Positions 51,676 through 62,139 of a stretch of 64,000 bases of DNA are shown in pieces. The DNA lies in NCBI RefSeq assembly GCF_030719035.1, contig NZ_CP132203.1:372001-436000 (forward strand). Reading direction: 5' to 3'. Position 1 is the first letter of the stretch, and every line of letters begins with the position of its first letter. Source of the DNA: Hahella sp. HNIBRBA332 (GTDB lineage Bacteria > Pseudomonadota > Gammaproteobacteria > Pseudomonadales > Oleiphilaceae). Below the pieces are notes generated by a model that ran no database searches, was not told where the DNA came from, and was given only the letters and a program-made list of their open reading frames with translations. The position numbers and the translations under genes are program-made.

Positions 51676-52365
51676 TTATTTGGTCTCTTCTGGCGCCGTG
51701 TTGGGTATGGCGGGAGTCTCCGCTTTTTTCGCCCGAGGGGCGCGGGGTGTTTTGGCGCTGCTGGGTTTTTTGGGCGCAGCGGCTTTAGCCGGTTTACTTG
51801 TACTGGTTTTCGCCGTGCTGGATTTGGTCGCTGGCGACTTACGCGCAGCACTTTTGGCGGGCGTTTTCTTGGCGGCTGGCTTTTTAGCTGTGGCCGCCGA
51901 AGTCGTGGAACCCGTTTTCTTGGCGGCGGTTTTGGCAGCCGCCGGTTTGCTGGCGGGCGTCTTTTTCGCCGCTGGCTTTCGGGTGGCGGACTTGGTTGTA
52001 GACGCTTTTTTCGCGGTGGACGTTTTCGCTGGCGCTTTTGCCGTCAGTGCCGCAACCGGCGCAGGTTTCTTTAGCGAGGCCAGTCCTAAACGATCCATGA
52101 ACTGCTCCTGTAGCGCATTTATTTCATTGACCACTTTCTGATATTCAGCCTGGATTTTCTTGAGCTCTTTTTCGCGCAGCTCTTCCAGTTCTTTAATCAG
52201 TTTCATTACCGGCTCTTTAATTTGCTTTTGAATTTCTTCCGCTTGCTTATAGAAATCCGCAAGAATCGCCTGTATCTGTTCGGTGGCTTTATGCAGTTCT
52301 TTGGAAACTACATCTCCTAACTTCTCAATGTTCTTTTTGACGATGCCCTTCTCTTTTTTTGCCAT
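51676..52365 (-). CDS. AlgP/histone H1-like protein with Lys/Ala/Pro repeats
   Basis: A 229-residue protein. Residues 1-100 are helical and highly charged (for example LIKELEELREKELKKIQAEYQ) and resemble phasin or AlgP N-termini. Residues 105-220 are built of Ala, Lys, Thr, Ser and Pro in KPAAKK-type repeats, like eukaryotic histone H1 tails and Pseudomonas AlgP. Such proteins bind DNA or, as phasins, polymer granules. Start chosen at 52365 for its GGAG Shine-Dalgarno. Confidence 0.75.
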   Translation of the reverse strand: MAKKEKGIVKKNIEKLGDVVSKELHKATEQIQAILADFYKQAEEIQKQIKEPVMKLIKELEELREKELKKIQAEYQKVVNEINALQEQFMDRLGLASLKKPAPVAALTAKAPAKTSTAKKASTTKSATRKPAAKKTPASKPAAAKTAAKKTGSTTSAATAKKPAAKKTPAKSAARKSPATKSSTAKTSTSKPAKAAAPKKPSSAKTPRAPRAKKAETPAIPNTAPEETK

Positions 52366-52546
52366 TGTGTTACTCCAGTGTGATAAGCCAAGCGTTATAT
52401 ATTTTTCGTTGAAACCGGCAGGCAATGGATGCATCCGGAATCCGTTTCGCGACAGGATATTTCTCTATCGTTCAGCACAAGAAATAACCTGATAATGTCC
52501 TGCAACTATTATGGGAAATATTTGAATATTCAACCTAATTCCAGGA

Positions 52547-55300
<2,754 letters not shown>

Positions 55301-55552
55301 AGTATCGCCTTAATCATTCAATGCATAGAGGTCAATAATAGCGCCGAGACAAAGCGAATAATTTTTTCATCGATCGCTTGTTTAGCATATTCAGGCTAAT
55401 CGCCATGTATGACGGCGTTGCGTAAACCACTATGCATAGAGAGGGCTGGCGAATACCTGTCGGGGATCAAATTTTCCCATAAGTATGGGATTGTTACCTT
55501 TACCATCCTTCCCTACAATTGGCGGCGAAATCACTTCGTCAGCGAGGAAACC

Positions 55553-55723
55553 ATGCGCCAGGAAACGTCCGCTCTGATCGACGAGATATATCAATTGACC
55601 TTGGATATGAGCAAGTATTCTCCCGATTTGGAGAAAGATAAAGCCGAACTGGAGTCGAAGCAGGAAGAAGTTCGGATTTTATGGGAGCAGCTTGCAGAGT
55701 TGGTTTGCGCCGAGCACGTCTGA
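55553..55723 (+). CDS. Small hypothetical protein
   Basis: A 56-residue acidic helical protein (begins MRQETSALIDEIYQLTLDM). The ATG has GAGGAA at good spacing. The frame is open upstream but the extra residues look non-coding. I do not recognise the family. It stands alone between the ATPase gene and a minus-strand gene. Confidence 0.5.
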   Translation: MRQETSALIDEIYQLTLDMSKYSPDLEKDKAELESKQEEVRILWEQLAELVCAEHV

Positions 55724-55763
55724 TCCACGTCGGCTGAATTAAGTAGTTTCAGATTGAAAAGTA

Positions 55764-55781
55764 GGGCGGTGGAGACCGCCC
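55764..55781. terminator. Hairpin between converging genes
   Basis: GGGCGGT (55764-55770) and ACCGCCC (55775-55781) enclose a GGAG loop. On the minus strand TACTTTTC follows, so it best serves the converging minus-strand gene, and may end the small plus-strand gene too. Confidence 0.5.
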
Positions 55782-55956
55782 CCAAAACGCTAGGGTTATA
55801 TGACCTAACGTGATGTGGCTTTAGCGGATGTCAGGACAGTTTGTCCGGTTGACGCCCGTTGCGGGGTATTTCACACATAAACCCTGAATGCGCCAACTAG
55901 GGAAATCCCCAGTTGAACTTGAGCTGTTCAGTGGTTTAAGCATTTCCGCTTTTTCA

Positions 55957-57168
55957 TCATTCATCTTTTTGCGTATAACTGATTCCGCCCAGATTGAACA
56001 TGGCGGTGTCTTTCTGGTTGTTGTTCGGGAAAAAGAAGAATCCCATCCGTTCTGTATGGCCGTCGTCGAAGCTGAATACAGCTTGGTATTCCGTCAGGCG
56101 ATAAGCGCCGGAATGCTGCGAGTCGCTTTTGGCGACCATTGTCTGGCTGACGCCGCCAGCGGATTTATTGAGTTCGAAGCGTCCATTGCGATGGAGGGTG
56201 ATGTCCCTGGCGACGAACACCTGGCTACTAAGTCCGCTTACGCTCTGCGCGCCAAATGTCCCCAACATTTTCCAGGTTCCTTCCAGCGTTTCGCCAGCGT
56301 CGGCGGGGAAGACGGGATAAATGGCTTCCGCCTTGATCTCCCGGGGCTTTCCGTTCCCCAGTTGAAACTGATATCCCGTCCCTTGCGCCCGCCAATGGCC
56401 CCAATCCTCTCTCCGGGCTTGTTTGCAGGCGGTAATGTCGAGATCTGCGATCGCCGCGTCCATGCCCCGATACAGCTCACCGTTTCTAAACAATGTATAA
56501 GGCTGAAAGTGGATCAGCATCATGCTGCCGTTATAGCGGTGCTCACGGGCGGCGAAGATTTTTTCTATGACACTGCTTTCAGGGCCGGCGTTAGTAGAGA
56601 CGCAGGACAAAGCGCTTTGTGATAGCAGGATGGGATGCGCAGACTTTTGCTGCCTTGTTTGATTATATCCGGGTGAATCTGTCGTCCTTTGATTGTGGGA
56701 CTCCTCTGTAATGGCCGCGTACAGTTCAGGGTGCGTTCGCATTGGATTGAAACGATCGTCTTCAAGCACGTCTGAGTATGTCTTACAGAGTAAGTCTTGA
56801 TGCTCATTCAGCTTTACGCGTAGTTTCTCCTCTACCTGCAACAGACTATTGCCGATGGCCGGAGTGCGTCGTTTCAGGCTGCCTACGGACGCTTCAATCA
56901 GGTCCGCCTGATTTCGCGTACGCCAGGATTGGTAATCCGACGAGCTGGCCTTGACGCCGCAAAGGCGGCGCAGGATGTCCATAGTTAGCACAGGGGTGTA
57001 AAGCGTCATAACGGTTTCCACGCTAGGGGGTGTTGACGCAAAAGCAGACGCGCCAGGCAGGCTGCTCAGAAATAGAAGCACGCAAAGCAACATCGAAAAA
57101 GGAGCAGATTTGGCGCGGCTCCTGATGTTAATTCTTGTCGAAGTCATTGAATATGACGAGAGCATCAT
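55957..57168 (-). CDS. Secreted protein of unknown function
   Basis: About 403 residues. A long basic n-region and a hydrophobic core (MLLCVLLFLSSLPGASAFA) form a signal peptide. The N-terminal part is helical with a CG-VKASSSDYQSW segment. The C-terminal 110 residues look like a small beta-barrel of lipocalin type (opening LEGTWKMLG, with DGHTERMGFFFFPNN). Starts at 57168, 57165 or 57147 are all possible and none has a good Shine-Dalgarno. I know of no function. Confidence 0.65.
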   Translation of the reverse strand: MMLSSYSMTSTRINIRSRAKSAPFSMLLCVLLFLSSLPGASAFASTPPSVETVMTLYTPVLTMDILRRLCGVKASSSDYQSWRTRNQADLIEASVGSLKRRTPAIGNSLLQVEEKLRVKLNEHQDLLCKTYSDVLEDDRFNPMRTHPELYAAITEESHNQRTTDSPGYNQTRQQKSAHPILLSQSALSCVSTNAGPESSVIEKIFAAREHRYNGSMMLIHFQPYTLFRNGELYRGMDAAIADLDITACKQARREDWGHWRAQGTGYQFQLGNGKPREIKAEAIYPVFPADAGETLEGTWKMLGTFGAQSVSGLSSQVFVARDITLHRNGRFELNKSAGGVSQTMVAKSDSQHSGAYRLTEYQAVFSFDDGHTERMGFFFFPNNNQKDTAMFNLGGISYTQKDE

Positions 57169-57384
57169 CAAGTAGTGGACTGGTAAAACTAACCAATTGA
57201 AGGGCGATAGATAAGCTAGGGTTTCTCCCAGGTGTTTTCCTTTTGATTAAATCGTTTACCGTAATGGCTCGCATCAAAGCTTTGGCGTGTCGGCGAATGC
57301 AATTGAGGTGAGCTGTCTTTGCTGTCGCTGCGTTTCTATTGCAAATTTCGCCGGGTTTGCGTCAGCCAAACGAGGAGACTTTAA

Positions 57385-58101
57385 ATGAGAGTTCCTGGAA
57401 TTCTATATTCCATTTTTTTGCCGATGTTGTGTTTTTGGGGGCATACCGCCAAGGCGTCCAGCGATGCATTGGACGATATTGCCGGTTCGATGAACTCTGC
57501 GTTCGAAATGGCGCTGAGTGAGACTGACAATACTGCTTCAGCCGCTGGCGGCGATAATGGGGTTGTACCTGAAAAGGGCGCTTTCTTCACTCCATCAAAA
57601 GACGTCAGTGCTGAGATCAAAGAAAAAATGATCGCGGAAATGTTGAAAAAGGTTCCCGCCGATAAAGAGGCTGAACTGCGTGCGGCATTCGCCGGAATCG
57701 ATATTATGCAGTTGATGGGCGATGCGGTGAAGAAAGACGGTTATCAGGCTAATGATTTAGCTTTGGCCATGGCGGCCTGGGTCACCACATCCTTTAGCAT
57801 TCTCAATGATAAGGAAACCAATGATGCTGAAGATCGAGCGGTATGGAAGCAATTTCGTCAGGTGATTGCGACAAATCCTTCTCTTGCCGGACTATCAGAT
57901 CGGGATAAGCAAATTACGGCGGAGACGCTGTACTGGTATTCCGCATTCGCCGCCAACGACTATCAGCAAGCCAAAGCAGGAACACCCGGCTGGAAGCTGG
58001 ATGAGGTCAAAGACTATGTTAAACGTGATCTCAAAGCGCGCAAAATTCACCCTGAGCTGGTTACGATTTCCGCTGAAGGTGGCTTAGTCGCTCGTAAGTA
58101 A
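57385..58101 (+). CDS. Exported protein, possibly DUF6683 family
   Basis: A 238-residue protein with a signal peptide (hydrophobic IFLPMLCFWGHTAKA) and a helical mature part (IKEKMIAEMLKKVPADKEAEL, then YQANDLALAMAAWVTTSF). The pattern is reminiscent of DUF6683 proteins, but this is from memory. A strong GAGGAG Shine-Dalgarno precedes the start. It is divergent from the secreted-protein gene. Confidence 0.65.
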   Translation: MRVPGILYSIFLPMLCFWGHTAKASSDALDDIAGSMNSAFEMALSETDNTASAAGGDNGVVPEKGAFFTPSKDVSAEIKEKMIAEMLKKVPADKEAELRAAFAGIDIMQLMGDAVKKDGYQANDLALAMAAWVTTSFSILNDKETNDAEDRAVWKQFRQVIATNPSLAGLSDRDKQITAETLYWYSAFAANDYQQAKAGTPGWKLDEVKDYVKRDLKARKIHPELVTISAEGGLVARK

Positions 58102-58136
58102 CTTCGCCGTGCAGGGATGCACAGCCTTCTGTTCTT

Positions 58137-58751
58137 TTACTCGTAGCCCAGAGATAGCCTGACCAAGTCCTGTACGTTACGGGCGCCCAGTTTGTTCGCC
58201 AGGTTGGCGCGATGCAGCTCGACGGTTTTCACGCTAATGCCAAGGATATCCGCGATGGTCTTATTCAGCTTTCCGGCGCAGACATGGGTCAGCACTTGGC
58301 GTTCCCGGGGAGATAAGCGCCCCAGCTTTTCCTTGGCCGCCTGTGGGTTGCGCAGGGCGGATCCGGGCTCTGAAATGGCGCTTTTCACGGTTTCCACCAG
58401 AATGGAGTTTTCAAAAGGCTTTTCCAGGAAGTTCGCTGCGCCCATACGCATGGCGCTGACGGCTAGAGTGACGTCCGCGTGTCCGGTGATTAGAACGACG
58501 GGAATGGAAAGACGACGCGAGCGTAATTCTTCCATTAGCTCCAGCCCGTTCATGTCAGGCATGCGCAGATCGGTCACAACACATTTGTCGCTTAATGGAA
58601 CGCCTGCGTCTTCCAGTTGTTGGAGTCGCGCCAGCAAGCCTGTGGCTCGATTGAAGTCTTCTACTTGTAAGCCGGCCGCCTCCAGCATCCAGACGGTGGA
58701 GCGGCGAAAATCTTCGTTATCGTCTACTAATAAAATTTGTGCTGCGTTCAT
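58137..58751 (-). CDS. FixJ-type response regulator
   Basis: A 204-residue regulator with a receiver domain (acceptor D61 in VVTDLRMPDMNG) and a LuxR-type helix-turn-helix at the C-terminus (LSPRERQVLTHVCAGKLNKTI begins it). It pairs with the upstream kinase gene; the gap between them is about 70 bases. The ATG at 58751 gives the normal receiver start. Target genes are unknown. Confidence 0.9.
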   Translation of the reverse strand: MNAAQILLVDDNEDFRRSTVWMLEAAGLQVEDFNRATGLLARLQQLEDAGVPLSDKCVVTDLRMPDMNGLELMEELRSRRLSIPVVLITGHADVTLAVSAMRMGAANFLEKPFENSILVETVKSAISEPGSALRNPQAAKEKLGRLSPRERQVLTHVCAGKLNKTIADILGISVKTVELHRANLANKLGARNVQDLVRLSLGYE

Positions 58752-58822
58752 GCTTGTCTCTTCGAAACGATGTATCCACAAAAATAATTTGGAGGGCCGC
58801 GTTTCTGGCGGCTTGCAATCAC

Positions 58823-60001
58823 TTAGTCAGGAGGGCGTGTAGGCGTTGCAGTTGTGGCTAGCGGCACTGTGAAAGAGAATACAGAGCCGCCGTCAGGGTT
58901 GTCCTTGAATCCCAGGATTCCACGATGGAGCTCGATAAAGGACTTACTGATAGCGAGACCCGCACCCATACCGTCAGGCTTGGTGGTGAAAAAGGGAGTG
59001 AACAGACGACTGCGAAGATACTGGGGGATCCCGCAACCTCTGTCTGTTACGCTGACTTTGGCCCAGTCTTCGGAAATGACTTGGGCGTCAACAATGAGCT
59101 CACGCTCTTGGATTGGCGTGTCGCGCATGGCGTCCATAGCGTTGCGAATCAAATTCCCCAAGGTTTGCTCGATCATGATTCTATCCACACAGACATTGGG
59201 CATGTCCGCCGCTATCAATAAACGGGTTTTCATCTGGCGTCTATGGGTTTCGAGTTGAAGGAGCTCCAGCACGCCGTTGGCCAGCTGGCGCAGTGATACA
59301 TCATCTGCGCGCGGCTCTCGCGATGTTACGAATTTACGTATGCGAGCAACGACCGCCGCCGCCTGATGAGCCTGTCGAATCGCTAGCTGCACAGCTTCTT
59401 CCGGCTTATCGACGCCGGTATGCCTTTCAAGCAGTAGCTTGGCGGCGTTAAGGTAATTGAGAATGGCGCCGATGGGTTGGTTCAGCTCATGAGTCAAGGC
59501 CGTCGCCATCTCGCCGATAGACATACTTTTGGAAGCTTGCTGCAACTGGGAGTGCATGTCTTCAGGTCGTAGCAGCAGTAGTGAAGGTCCTTCCACTTTC
59601 TGCACAGATAACAACAAACTAACGCCATCGGCATCATGAAACGGTGCGCTATTTAGCGTATAAAAAGCGCCATTTTCGGGGTATTGCGTTTGCAGTGAAA
59701 ATGAGTCGCCTTTCAGGTGCGCATTTTGGGATTCAACGGGCTGAAACAGTTGCAGGAATGAGTCGCGATGAGACATCAGGCGAGACTGCGTTTTTCTGCC
59801 GCTACTAAACTCACGTAAAAACAGGGTGTTGCAAGCGATGAATTCGCCCTGGCGAGAATGCACGGCGGCGGGATAGGGGAGTGCGTTCAAGAATGGATAT
59901 TTTTCACCGCCATGGGAGGCGTTGGCGGCTTTGGATTCTTTATACGCAATGATGTCAGGCTGATACGCATTGGCTGCAAGCCTGTTTTTTAACATAAGCA
60001 T
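58823..60001 (-). CDS. FixL-type sensor histidine kinase
   Basis: A 392-residue kinase without membrane segments. A PAS-like domain spans about residues 40-140. The HisKA helix has H171 in ALTHELNQPIGAIL, a signature of the FixL/DctB-related group. The HATPase domain has RNAMDAM (N-box) and DRGCGIPQ, then PDGMGAGLAISKSF. It lacks the conserved heme histidine signature that I could recognise, so oxygen sensing is not claimed. A GGAGG Shine-Dalgarno lies 8 bases before the start. Confidence 0.9.
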   Translation of the reverse strand: MLMLKNRLAANAYQPDIIAYKESKAANASHGGEKYPFLNALPYPAAVHSRQGEFIACNTLFLREFSSGRKTQSRLMSHRDSFLQLFQPVESQNAHLKGDSFSLQTQYPENGAFYTLNSAPFHDADGVSLLLSVQKVEGPSLLLLRPEDMHSQLQQASKSMSIGEMATALTHELNQPIGAILNYLNAAKLLLERHTGVDKPEEAVQLAIRQAHQAAAVVARIRKFVTSREPRADDVSLRQLANGVLELLQLETHRRQMKTRLLIAADMPNVCVDRIMIEQTLGNLIRNAMDAMRDTPIQERELIVDAQVISEDWAKVSVTDRGCGIPQYLRSRLFTPFFTTKPDGMGAGLAISKSFIELHRGILGFKDNPDGGSVFSFTVPLATTATPTRPPD

Positions 60002-60263
60002 CTTTCTGTCCTCCCTGCACTGCCAGATACCTGGATTAAACTTCGCATTCCCTAATGCTGATGAGCGGGAATGCCGCTTAATCCGAACGTCAAACTGACG
60101 AATATCCTAAATGCCTTGCGTGACGAGGCGCAATCATATATTCGGACTATTACCATTTGGTTATTTCTTGTGTTTGCGGTAAAAATCCACTCATTGCGCC
60201 TTTATTTTCATATGGTTACTGTGTCTGGATGAATCTTGTGTGACGCTCTTGACCTGATCTTAA
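60002..60263. other. Intergenic region between the kinase gene and yebG
   Basis: About 260 bases with no gene; AT-rich. It must hold the divergent promoters of the sensor kinase and yebG. A TTGACC at 60249-60254 could be the yebG -35 element. Nothing else stands out. Confidence 0.5.
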
Positions 60264-60283
60264 AACTGTATGAATATACAGAG
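60264..60283 (+). promoter_or_regulatory. LexA/SOS box upstream of yebG
   Basis: AACTGTATGAATATACAGAG contains CTGT (60266-60269), eight bases and ACAG (60278-60281), matching the gammaproteobacterial LexA consensus CTGT-N8-ACAG with an AT-rich core. It lies 23 bases before the yebG start, overlapping the likely -10 region. Confidence 0.85.
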
Positions 60284-60305
60284 GCTAATTTTAGGAGGCG
60301 ACAAA

Positions 60306-60644
60306 ATGGCCGTAGTGACCCTGTATATGAGTGACAGAGACCCATCACAACAGATGTTTAAATCCAAGAAAGAAGCTGATGATCATGATAAAAAGCTTGA
60401 GCTCGCCGAGGGCGTGTCTCATTTCCTGGCGCAACGCCTGACTTCTTTGAATGAAGGTTTGGCGGAAGAAATCGGTATGCTGGTCGCCAATCACAAGGAA
60501 GCATTCGCAACTGCGTTCAAAGGCAAGGTTGATGTATTGTTTGAAGAGTCGCCGGAATCTGCTCCCAGCGCAGAGGAAGAGACTAAAGAGGGCGCTAAGG
60601 TCAAAGACAGCGGCAAAGTGCGGGCGATAGCCGGCAAGGGCTGA
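60306..60644 (+). CDS. yebG: SOS-inducible YebG family protein
   Basis: A 112-residue small protein. The N-terminal part (MAVVTLYMSDRDPSQQMFKS, then KKEADDHDKKLELAEGV) matches YebG of E. coli in motif and spacing, and the C-terminus is an acidic tail that varies in the family. YebG is a DNA-damage-induced protein of unclear molecular role. A strong AGGAGG lies before the start. The SOS box ahead of it supports the call. Confidence 0.88.
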   Translation: MAVVTLYMSDRDPSQQMFKSKKEADDHDKKLELAEGVSHFLAQRLTSLNEGLAEEIGMLVANHKEAFATAFKGKVDVLFEESPESAPSAEEETKEGAKVKDSGKVRAIAGKG

Positions 60645-60651
60645 TGCCCAG

Positions 60652-60670
60652 GGGACGTTGTCAGCGTCCC
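60652..60670. terminator. Hairpin between yebG and codA (converging)
   Basis: GGGACG (60652-60657) and CGTCCC (60665-60670) form a stem with a 7-base loop between the two converging genes. T-runs on either side are weak. Confidence 0.4.
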
Positions 60671-60685
60671 TTGGATGTAAACGGC

Positions 60686-61948
60686 CTAAAGCTGAATATT
60701 TTGCGTCACCACAGCCGGTGTTTGTTGCATGATGATGTCGCCAGCGCGAATGGAAGCTGTCACCGCGCTTTGGCGGCGCAAGACTTCGTAGTCGTCAGGT
60801 CCGTCCAGTAGGATGAAGTTGGCGGGTTTACCGACTTCTACGCCGTAACGGTCTTGAATGTTCAGCACTTTGGCGCTGTTATGACTGATCAGGTCCAGTG
60901 CATTGCGATAGTCGTCATAGCCCATCATGTGGCATATGTGCAACGCGAAGTCCAAAGTGCGCAGCAGATTGCCGTTGCCGAGGGAGTACCATGGGTCCTG
61001 TATGGAGTCTTGACCGAGGCCGACATTGAGGCCAGCTTCCAACAGCTCTTTCACCCGGGTGACGCCACGACGTTTAGGGAAGTTGTCGAACCTGCCTTGT
61101 AAATGGATGCTTTCTGTCGGGCAGGATACAAAGTTTATCTGTGACATTTTCAGCAGGCGGAACAAGCGACTGCAATAGGCGTTATCGTAGGAGTGCATCG
61201 CCGTGGTGTGGCTGGCGGTTACCCTGTGACCCAAATCGCGTTTCAATGCTTCCGCCGCCAGCACCTCCAGGAACCTGGAGCCTGGGTCGTCTATTTCGTC
61301 GCAGTGTACATCGACAAGACGGTCGTATTTTTGCGCCAGATTCATAAGGATTTTGACCGACTCCACGCCATAGTCGCGGGTGAACTCGAAATGGGGAATG
61401 CCGCCGACGACATCGACGCCCATTTCTACGGCCTTTTCCATCAATTGAACGCCATTGGGGTAGGAAAGAATGCCTTCCTGTGGAAACGCCACCAGTTGCA
61501 GCTCAATCCAAGGCGCCACTTCCTGCTTTATATCAAGCAGGGCTTCCAGCGCCGTCAGCGTTGGGTCGGTGACATCCACATGCGAGCGTACCGCCTGCAC
61601 ACCATATTGAGTCAACATTTTCAGAGTGCGACGAGTGCGTTGCTTAACGTCCTCATGGGTCACCATAGCCTTGCGCTCAGACCAGCGTTCTATGCCTTCA
61701 AACAATGTGCCGCTCATGTTCCAGCTAGGCTCGCCTGCTGTGCCTGTCGCGTCCAGATGTATGTGTGGCTCTACAAAAGGCGCGCTGACAAGACGCTCGC
61801 CGGCGTCCAATAAAATTTCCACGTCTGAATGCGGAAGCTCCGCCATGGGCAGTATGGCGCTGATTTCGCCCTGGCTAATCTGAATGGCGTATAAACCGTC
61901 CTGGCCGCGTAAACGGACGTTGGTGACGTATTTCATTGATGGACTCAC
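60686..61948 (-). CDS. codA: Cytosine deaminase-like amidohydrolase
   Basis: A 420-residue metal-dependent amidohydrolase closely similar to E. coli CodA, which makes uracil and ammonia from cytosine. Metal ligands and catalytic residues are visible: H62 and H64 (PHIHLD), H215 (VHCDE, with E218), H247 (ASHTTA) and D314. The segment around D314 reads GQDSIQDPWY, where E. coli has GHDDVFDPWY, so the residues on both sides of the catalytic aspartate differ. No codB permease is next to it. Confidence 0.88.
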   Translation of the reverse strand: MSPSMKYVTNVRLRGQDGLYAIQISQGEISAILPMAELPHSDVEILLDAGERLVSAPFVEPHIHLDATGTAGEPSWNMSGTLFEGIERWSERKAMVTHEDVKQRTRRTLKMLTQYGVQAVRSHVDVTDPTLTALEALLDIKQEVAPWIELQLVAFPQEGILSYPNGVQLMEKAVEMGVDVVGGIPHFEFTRDYGVESVKILMNLAQKYDRLVDVHCDEIDDPGSRFLEVLAAEALKRDLGHRVTASHTTAMHSYDNAYCSRLFRLLKMSQINFVSCPTESIHLQGRFDNFPKRRGVTRVKELLEAGLNVGLGQDSIQDPWYSLGNGNLLRTLDFALHICHMMGYDDYRNALDLISHNSAKVLNIQDRYGVEVGKPANFILLDGPDDYEVLRRQSAVTASIRAGDIIMQQTPAVVTQNIQL

Positions 61949-62009
61949 CTGATTATTTATTCTGAAGCGGACATTTTCCGTAAATGATCTGCGACTGTCG
62001 ACAGCTTCT

Positions 62010-62057
62010 AGCCATATCAGATGCCAGCCATATCAGATGCCAGCAATATCAGAAGAC
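62010..62057. repeat. 16-bp tandem repeat, three units, upstream of codA
   Basis: AGCCATATCAGATGCC at 62010-62025 and again at 62026-62041, then a degenerate third unit AGCAATATCAGAAGAC at 62042-62057. The array lies about 60-110 bases upstream of the minus-strand codA start, in its likely promoter region. It could be a set of binding sites or a simple slippage repeat. Confidence 0.85.
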
Positions 62058-62098
62058 AGGCATGAGAGGTTGTGATGAGGGCGGGGTGTCAGAGAGCT

Positions 62099-62125
62099 AA
62101 AAAAAAGGGCCCTGATGCAGGACCC
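62099..62125 (-). terminator. Rho-independent terminator of leuA
   Basis: Read on the minus strand, GGGTCCTG, a CAT loop and CAGGGCCC form an 8-bp stem with one G-U pair, followed by eight Ts (A-run at 62099-62106 on the plus strand). It lies just after the leuA stop. Confidence 0.85.
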
Positions 62126-62139
62126 AATGGGGTATAGCG

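Noticed and set aside
62010..62057. Tandem 16-bp units considered as a CRISPR array
   Set aside because: Units are directly adjacent with no spacers and no cas genes are present.
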